Assembly: GCA_002633005.1 (NCBI GenBank)
Contig: NMRA01000766.1
Span: forward strand, 80,978 to 144,977
Direction: 5' to 3'
DNA length: 64,000 nucleotides
Source: Phoronis australis
Taxonomy: Eukaryota > Phoronida > Phoronidae
Below are positions 57,292-64,000 of this stretch, piece by piece; positions within the stretch are counted from its first letter, which is position 1; each line of letters begins with the position of its first letter. The notes below the pieces were generated by a model. The model made no database searches. It had not been told where the DNA came from and saw only the letters and a list, made by a program, of their open reading frames with translations. The position numbers and the translations under genes were made by a program.

Positions 57292-58151
57292 ATTGTTCGT
57301 ATGACTTAGCCAATCAAACGCCGTTATACACTTCCAGACACGAGAGAGTCCACGTTTATGATTGGTTTCATACTTTTTCAAATCGGAAGACTCGACCTAC
57401 CTTTTGTGCGCGGTAAGTTATGAAAATTTTAGGTAGTTGAATATCACAAATAATTTAACAAATCTATAATTGATTAAATCCAAGCTGCAACATAGTTATT
57501 GAGCATAATCTATTGAACCAAAATATTTACATTTTAGAGTGTTTCAGCACCACAAAGGAATATTTTTACGAAAAGAAAGTCCACTTTTGACTATCATCAG
57601 CTCATGTAATCGTAATTCGATCGGCATTCGGATGACTCGAATGTGTCTGTGTCCCTGATTTTTTGAGTACCATTTTCATTCTCAGAATAACGGGTTCTTG
57701 ATTAATTGCCTGGTTCTCTTAATGATGATCGTGTACCGCTGTGGCCAACCGCGACCTAACCAGTTCCATTCCCTCAAAGTTTTCCCAATGAAGTAAATTA
57801 TTTGGGACGTTTTTACTAGAAGACACTGAGTGACTGATTGGTTCCTTTTGGTGAGCACGAGACCTGGGTTGGCAAGTTACCCACAGAGACCACCAAAGAT
57901 CACCCTGCCCACACAGGATGTGATCTGCTTAGACCTGACCAAGAAAAAACTACACCATGGGTTTTCTTACTTGGTAGGCCTACTGTACACTTACTGAAAA
58001 CCTTTTTAAGACGTTAGTTAGGCGACTAGGCCTTCTGAAATAACTGATGTGAACAGTTGGTTGAACTTATAACCATGTATTGGACAGAGTGAAAGTTATC
58101 TCGGATTCCGGGAGCCAGAGATAACTTTTCAAAAAAATGTACTGCAGAATA

Positions 58152-58297
58152 CAGGAGCGGATCCAGGATTTTGAGTTAGGGAGGGCCAGGGCAGAATATT
58201 AGCTAGGATTTTGTCCATCACATTCGCACCCCCGAACTGCCTAATGCAACCTGGGAGAATTTTATGGGGGCCTTGGCCCCCTCTAAATCCACCTCTG
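58152..58297. mobile_element. Short inverted-repeat element (CAGGAGCGGATCCAGGA)
   Basis: The left end is CAGGAGCGGATCCAGGATTT. The right end, reverse-complemented, is CAGAGGTGGATTTAGAGGGG. It has the look of non-autonomous hAT-type elements. 146 bp. Confidence 0.6.
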
Positions 58298-58364
58298 AAA
58301 TATATACAGAGTCTAGTGCAATCTGCAATTCTACCCAACACCAGTTGTCAATTAGCTTTATTCG

Positions 58365-58491
58365 GTAACAGTCGGATAGGTGGGTCAAGATTTAAAAGGA
58401 TTTGAGAACCAGTTACTCCCCCTGAATAATGCCTGGGTAGTAATTGATTCTCAAATCCCTTTGTATCAGAGACCCACTTGTCCGACTATTG
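58365..58491. mobile_element. Palindromic element, diverged third member
   Basis: The arms (gtaacagtcggataggtggg, and ggacaatagtcggacaagtg from the right) and the inner gagaaccag share the AGTCGGATA and GAGAACCAG words with the copies at 39231 and 56951. A subfamily of the same element. Confidence 0.65.
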
Positions 58492-59131
58492 TCCTTTATT
58501 CCATTGCGATTCAGTTAAATCCTGTTACCAACAGGATTTAGCTTCCAACTAAAAAGGTCTGTTGCTAGTCATTGTTCCTTCGCAACTTATTTTGGTGTTT
58601 TGACGGCAAATGAGTCGAACCTTGGGGGGGGGGGGAATTTTTCAATCACTTGAGAGGAATTTTTGGGCCTCATGTGGGGAATTTCATGTGGCTTTTTAAT
58701 ATTTTTCAGTGGGGAATGGGGCCGATATTTGACCCCAAAATCGATGGCCCTGGTATGTTTAGTTATTGGAAGGATTTGAAGCCATCGGTGCCCTCAAAGT
58801 GTGCTGTACTTTGATGGGACAGCCATTGTGAGGTTTAATCTGCAGAATATTTAGCTATATGTGGTGATGCGTGTTCATCTCAGCATGATAGTTGTGATAT
58901 TGCTTCTGTCTAGGTTCTCATTACCCTCCTGTTTAGCAACCCAAGTGTTTCTTCATTTTATTTTCAAACGAAGGTGTCCGTTTGCGAGATAAAATAATAC
59001 TAGCTCATGAATAAGGTTTGAGTCTTTCTTTCCTTGAATTCACAGGAACAGTTAACAACAGAGTATCTAAATGGTCAAATTTTCACAATGGAATGTTGAC
59101 GTAAGATTTGTCCTTCTGTTCTCAGATCAAC

Positions 59132-60181
59132 ATGGACACATCGTTTATGATTGACTCCCCAGAATGTACCGACAGTCCCCTAGAGGAGGATGCATTCTCC
59201 AACACAAAGCGCAACCTATTGGAAGATTTTGCGTGCCCGACGCCGATGAAGGCGTCAAACGTGGAGCCGGGGGAAGAACACATGAAGGTGTTCCTTCGCA
59301 TTCGGCCATTCACAGAGGAGGAAACAACCAGTGGCGAGAATCAGGTACCTGTTATGACGTGTTCTGTCATGATCTTTGGTGGCAGTGGTTACGTCTTGGT
59401 CAGTCACAACCTCTGGTGATGGTAATGGTAATTAGTTAACGAGTGAACGTGTAGTTGATTATTATCCCTAACTTTTGGATTATATTTAAGTACTTAGGTT
59501 AATGTAAAACCAATGTAAAGATACAAACCTAAAAATTTATTACCCCTCACAGTCGGATAGGGGTACCTTGTAACTTATGTCACAGCTGCTGAAAATCACA
59601 TTGTAGATGATTGGGTATCCTGGGTCAGGGCCTTGCTAGTCCTCATTAAAAGGACAACTTTCGCTGTGTTCTCTATCTTCTGTTGTAGTTTTTTGTTTAC
59701 TTGCAGCTGGTTTGAAAACAGTGCAACAGTATCAGTTAAATGTGCAGATTTCTAGGTTTGCAGATTTCTAGGTTTTACCCACTATGTAGGATCCCTCCAC
59801 GCTGAGAATTGGGAACATTCTGAATCTGATTTTTTTTTCTCGAGAGCCATGGTTCAATTTACTGAAAAAGAAACAAATTATTGACCGCAATGCCTAGAAA
59901 CTTAAAAATTTCTGCATTGCTGTATGTGTGGAACTAACAAGAAGATGTCACAGAGGGATATTATCCTCTGTTACTCACCAGCTGTATAGACAGGTATTGC
60001 GTTGCAACTGGTCTTGCTCGTTAAAGCCCACAATACTAATTTCTTTGTTTCAATTAATATAGACTGACAAATTTTGTAGATCAAAACTTACTACACTAAT
60101 GGATTTTTGTGGAAATTTTTTCGACATATTTACTGGTCATGTGATAGATCTGTGGTGAGTAAGTATTATTAAGTATCATTG

Positions 60182-60239
<58 letters not shown>

Positions 60240-62481
60240 TTGAAGGTTCATATTACTCTGTTTCACTCAGGGCTGCATGGAGCTAGAGAATGAAAACCTC
60301 CTTACAATGCATGCACCAAAGGACTCCGTCACCTTCAAGAACTCTACGCATGGTTGTGGCAAGACCACACACAAGTTCACATTTTCAAAGATCTTCTCGG
60401 ACGACGTTGGACAGAAGGCATTCTTTGACGACACTATGCTGTCGACCGTCAAGGACTTTGTTGACGGCCAGAACTGTCTTGTATTTACATACGGGATTAC
60501 CAACGCCGGAAAAACCTACACTATTCAAGGTTAATCGCTTTTCTATTTGAAAGTTACTGCTAATGTTGGAATCATGTTGTGGCTACTGCTTTGTGGACAT
60601 TGCATGATTTACTACAACACCCTTTCTGATTATTTGTTGTGGACAATACCAAGCCTTGGTAGGGACTATATTGTGACCATCTGGTGGGCTAAATTGAGGC
60701 GCGTCTTAAAATCACTTAGACAGTGTGAACTCTAAACTTTTCAGCCTATAAGAATTACATGGTTTGCATTGTAATGTAAATAAGCGCCATGCGAAGCCAG
60801 ATATTGTGTATTTGACCATGTTTTTTGTTTTAAGAATGGAGACGACTCGCCTGAAGACGGGCTCATCACAAATTCTCCTGTATTGGGCTTTGGCATGTTT
60901 TGGCTAGTATTTGATGGGCGAGGATTTGTCAAGAGTTTGTCGGCAGAAGAATCGGATATAGCGCTGAAAGCATCATCCAAATTGTGACTGCGTACTAAAA
61001 AGTCTTGGTGTTTTGAGTTGATTTGTTGACCCAGCTTTTGTTCAATCCTGGGTTAAATCCAGTCACAAGAATGTGCCCCTAATTGAATTGCAGTATAATT
61101 CATCATAACCCCAAGTTTTGACGTCACAACCATCTGACCTAATTGACTTGTGTGGTTGACAGGTAAGCCGATGGACGGGGGCATCTTGCCTAGGGCACTT
61201 GATGTGCTGTTCAACAGTATTGAGAACAAACAGTGGGAGAGTATGACTCTAAAACCCAAAATGTTCTGCGACGTGGTCAAGCTCTCGGAGAGGGACTTAG
61301 AGCATGAACAGCGTGTGAAGGATAAAGTGTTCCGCATGGCCAGTGATGAGGTGAGGGGTTAGGGACTGGGGTGTTTGTGTCAACTCTAACCCATGTTGAA
61401 ATTTGCTTTTGATCAATCTTGGAACCTGTCTTGACAAAAAGGATAGCAGTTGTGTAGTATTTTCAGGGCTTGGAATTTTCCGCGGAAACGCGGATTTCCG
61501 CTTTTTTCAAATGCTCTTTCCGCGCATTTTATAATATTTCGGCGTAAAAAAATCGGATTTGATATAAAATTTCCGCGGCAAATTCCTTTCTTACCGCGGC
61601 GTTGCAGACGACAGTCACCTCGAAAAGCGGAAGTTGCTCTTTATGTTTCGGAGGAACGTAAATTGTCAACATTGCCAGGGCATCTGGGATAGCGTGGTGG
61701 GATTTTCAATGGCGTCTCGTGTTACTGTAAGCCGCGGTGACAAATACTACGGCTCTGCAGCCAAAAGTGTGTGGATTGGGAGTCGACGGGCGACCTAAAA
61801 GGACGCAGACGCATGCTACTGATGGTGGTAACGTTTTTTTTTTATTAGTCCTCCCGATTTTTGTCGTGGGGGAAAGGTTCACATCGACCATTTCAAGGCT
61901 GGGCAGCGCGCATGATTTGGGCCGTAAAAGTTTCCGCGTTTTTTGTCATTGGTCATTCCAAGCCCTGTATTTTGGGCCCTACCGCACCCTGATCGTGTAA
62001 AGAGGGGGGAATTACTTCTTCGTGCCTCAACTATGTGGCCAAATGTAGGTCTGAATCATTTCTGAAAATATCTCTCACAAGTTCCCTCTTTGAGCAAGAA
62101 AATTCTGCACAATGGATCATAGCTGTCATGATCATCAATATTATCTGTGTGTGATTGAATTTTCCCCTTGTTGGGGAAAATTGCCCTTTCAGAAGGCGCA
62201 GACACCATGTAATCTATGACCTTGTCACTTTCAGTGTATTCATCCTTTGTCTCTGAAACACAGGCACTCTGTTTGATCATCTCTCCTTTCCCAGCATTAC
62301 AGCACGTGTTATGCCTACTCTGATAATTTTGCATCTGCAGTTTATACCTGCATTCTCAATGTGTTGCAGGATCCCGACGTGACAACCCTGCTGGGTGACG
62401 ATGCCTCTGACATGTCGCGCGCTACCAACAGCACTATGGCTTCAGAGGAATCCATCATGCACAGTTCCTCTGTCGACTCAG
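59132..62481 (+). CDS. Kinesin-6 motor, KIF20A/KIF20B-like, 5' portion
   Basis: Four coding exons: 59132-59344 (within an exon starting at acceptor 59126), 60271-60529, 61163-61350 and 62370-62481, with phases 0, 1, 0, 1. The motor starts with KVFLRIRPFTEEE. Exon 2 gives HKFTFSKIFSDDVGQKAFFD, NCLVFTYGITNAGKTYTIQG, a P-loop of the GxTNxGKT form typical of KIF20 proteins. Exon 3 gives DGGILPRALDVLFNSIENK. Exons 3-4 then run into the long insert between P-loop and switch I that marks kinesin-6 (LKPKMFCDVV... and a Ser/Asp-rich stretch). Switch I, switch II and the stalk lie beyond the window. The KIF20 family acts in anaphase and cytokinesis. I cannot decide between A and B; it may be the pre-duplication form. 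Confidence 0.85.
60184..60238 (+). repeat. (TTA)n microsatellite
   Basis: About 18 uninterrupted TTA units in KIF20 intron 1, ending 32 bp before the acceptor of exon 2. Confidence 0.95.
61464..61967. mobile_element. hAT-like non-autonomous element, GC-rich interior
   Basis: Terminal inverted repeats CAGGGCTTGGAAT and, from the right, CAGGGCTTGGAAT are exact over 13 bp. They are flanked by gtatttt(c)/(g)tattttg, consistent with an 8-bp hAT-type target duplication if the outermost base is counted as target. The interior has CCGCGGAAACGCGGATTTCC-type palindromes. About 504 bp, no transposase seen. In KIF20 intron 3. Confidence 0.8.
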
Positions 62482-63640
62482 GTAGGTCTTACAACAAATG
62501 CGAATGGACAACCAATAATGTTAAACTCTTGATGGGTCCGGCTTGGTGCCCAAGAAATACGGAATACCTGCGGGCCTCCAATGGTACTAGTTGTTTTTTA
62601 GCAGCATCGGTCCTCATTCAATGTCGTTGGCACATTTTTCATTAATAGGCCTTTTTTCGGAAAGTATGTCCTGTCTCATATTACTAGAATTAAAGGATAC
62701 CATACTCTTTTGTGGCCTATTAACAGATACTAAAACGACTTTTCCATCCAGTACTCGAAAACAAAATAATGCCCTCAAACCTTCGCCAACACTCTGAAGG
62801 AAAATTCGAAAACTCCTTTCAAAATCTGATAAACGGGCAAGCATGACCTACATTTTTAGCGAATTACAAGGCAATTTGGAAAAGACCATCCACCAAGGAC
62901 CTAATTATGTTCAATCTGTGACATAGAGATTGTTAGTTTTTGTGGATTCCTGCCTTTAACATTGGAATATTGAGCCCAATTGCACATTAGCATGTGACAG
63001 GACGAGGATTGGTTAGTCATCAAAATAATGTTTAGTATCCTTTTAAGGTAGAAACTATGCTATTTCCAAATGTACTCAGTGGGGTTTACGATCAGAAATT
63101 TGCCACTGTAGGTTGTCCTACTCAGGTGAGACGTTATTGCCCTTATCTGCTAACTATAGTACTACTTGTCGCTGACATTGTCACTTAAGGAAAGCGTCTA
63201 ATCAAATTCGATTCCTTGACATTGAAGTCGTTTCTGTGATCTCACAAAAAATTCACGAAGTCTCCCTGTTTGCATGCAAATTATTGTCTGGTATTGCTAA
63301 ACATTTTGAGAAAGGTCACATAAACCAGACGAAATCTCCTCGTCATTAATTAAATCTTTGTCAGATAGCGTAGGGCAGTGCCATCTGTTGTTGCTTTGGA
63401 AACAAAATATCCGGGTCTCGATCCAGTCATGCTCTCAGGGTGTTGTTTGGCGAGTCTTGGTCATACCTGCCCATCATAGCAACCAACCTGGTCAGTGCTG
63501 TGAGATGTCACTCAAAAAAATGCAGAATCGAGGCTCAGATCAGAAAAGTTCCAATTAACGATTCTGAAAAAATAGTATTTCCTGCACAAATAATCAGTGT
63601 CTGCCAAGCAAAATATGAGATCTCGTAATTTCAGCAAAGT
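62482..63640 (+). other. KIF20 intron, no exon recognised
   Basis: The next motor exon (switch I region) is not visible. No acceptor here is followed by kinesin-like sequence. Confidence 0.5.
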
Positions 63641-63652
63641 GGTCAATAGATA

Positions 63653-64000
63653 TCAGGGCTCGACGCTAATAAAATCGCCAGGTCGCATTTTGCGACCTAG
63701 CCAAAATCCCAGGTCGCATTTTCAAAGTCCAGCTCGCATTCGTAAATGCCAGGTCGCTAAATTTTCCCGCCATTTTTACGCGCCAAAACAGATTTTTTAG
63801 ATCATCGGGAAAATGTTTAGATTATGCTCTTACCTGCAGCGTTAAATACTCACAAATTTCGGATTTCAAAATTGACTTCATTCATGCAGGTACGGCCTTA
63901 CTGTTCTTCACGACCGCCATTGAAAGTCTCTAGAGCGCAAGGCAAGTTGCCGGCGTGAAAGTTGAATCAGTGCTCTCTAACTGACTCGTGCATTCGAGTA
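63653..64000. mobile_element. Left end of a hAT-like element, right end not seen
   Basis: Starts CAGGGCTCGACGCTAATAAA and continues with repeated aGGTCGCATTTTGCGACCt words (63691-63706 is an exact hairpin, and GGTCGCATTTT recurs at 63712). No matching right terminus occurs before the window ends, so the right boundary given is the window edge. Confidence 0.5.

Larger units (their letters stand above)
57292..59125. other. Divergent intergenic region PBDC1 / KIF20
   Basis: About 1.8 kb between the PBDC1 start codon (minus) and the first visible KIF20 exon (plus). The two genes diverge. The KIF20 start exon begins at an acceptor, so a 5' UTR exon of that gene probably lies in here. Contains two small transposons, an isolated ctggttctctta fragment near 57710 and a run of 12 G at 58624-58635. 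Confidence 0.6.

Overview
This is animal nuclear DNA. Its genes are split into short exons with GT/AG junctions, it is AT-rich by eye, and it carries many small inverted-repeat transposons and tRNA-derived SINEs. The gene set (a sushi/EGF/chitin-binding mosaic protein, two SPEF1 paralogues, PBDC1 and a KIF20-type kinesin) suggests a marine invertebrate, most likely an invertebrate deuterostome such as amphioxus or a hemichordate. The sequence alone does not settle this. One 725-base run of N (47242-47966) and single Ns at 14820, 35584 and 56893 mark assembly joins.

Positions 1-30300 hold the 3' part of one large plus-strand gene. I rebuilt 41 coding exons: one EGF-like exon, 27 sushi (CCP) exons, five more EGF-like exons, two peritrophin-like chitin-binding exons, two short cysteine-containing exons and five exons forming a C-terminal laminin-G/concanavalin-like domain. 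The stop is at 29981-29983 and the poly(A) signal at 30269. All sushi and EGF exons are symmetric (phase 1-1), so they can be duplicated or skipped without breaking the frame. Twenty of the sushi exons (6266-16864) are a recent tandem array of ten alternating A/B pairs, organised as a four-exon higher-order repeat. The first EGF exon is followed by a 129-bp tandem array that keeps both the reading frame and a splice donor in every unit. The 5' end of the gene lies outside the window.

Positions 31030-38051 hold a minus-strand six-exon SPEF1 (CLAMP) gene. An intronic duplication inside it is probably an unmerged second haplotype. A second SPEF1 gene lies head-to-head with it on the plus strand (40207 to past 46845). 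It carries two tandem 112-nt versions of exon 2 that can only be used mutually exclusively. Its last exon is probably inside the N run.

Positions 51998-57291 hold a minus-strand six-exon PBDC1 gene that begins with a 15-nt coding exon. From 59132 the plus strand carries the first four coding exons of a kinesin-6 (KIF20A/B-like) motor, which runs off the right end.

Between and inside the genes are at least eight inverted-repeat element families, two tRNA-derived SINEs and several minisatellites. One inverted-repeat element sits inside a minisatellite. Another lies in a sushi-array intron whose empty site is preserved in a sister intron. SPEF1 is a cilium/microtubule protein, KIF20 a mitotic motor and the mosaic protein probably extracellular, so the neighbours do not form an obvious shared pathway.
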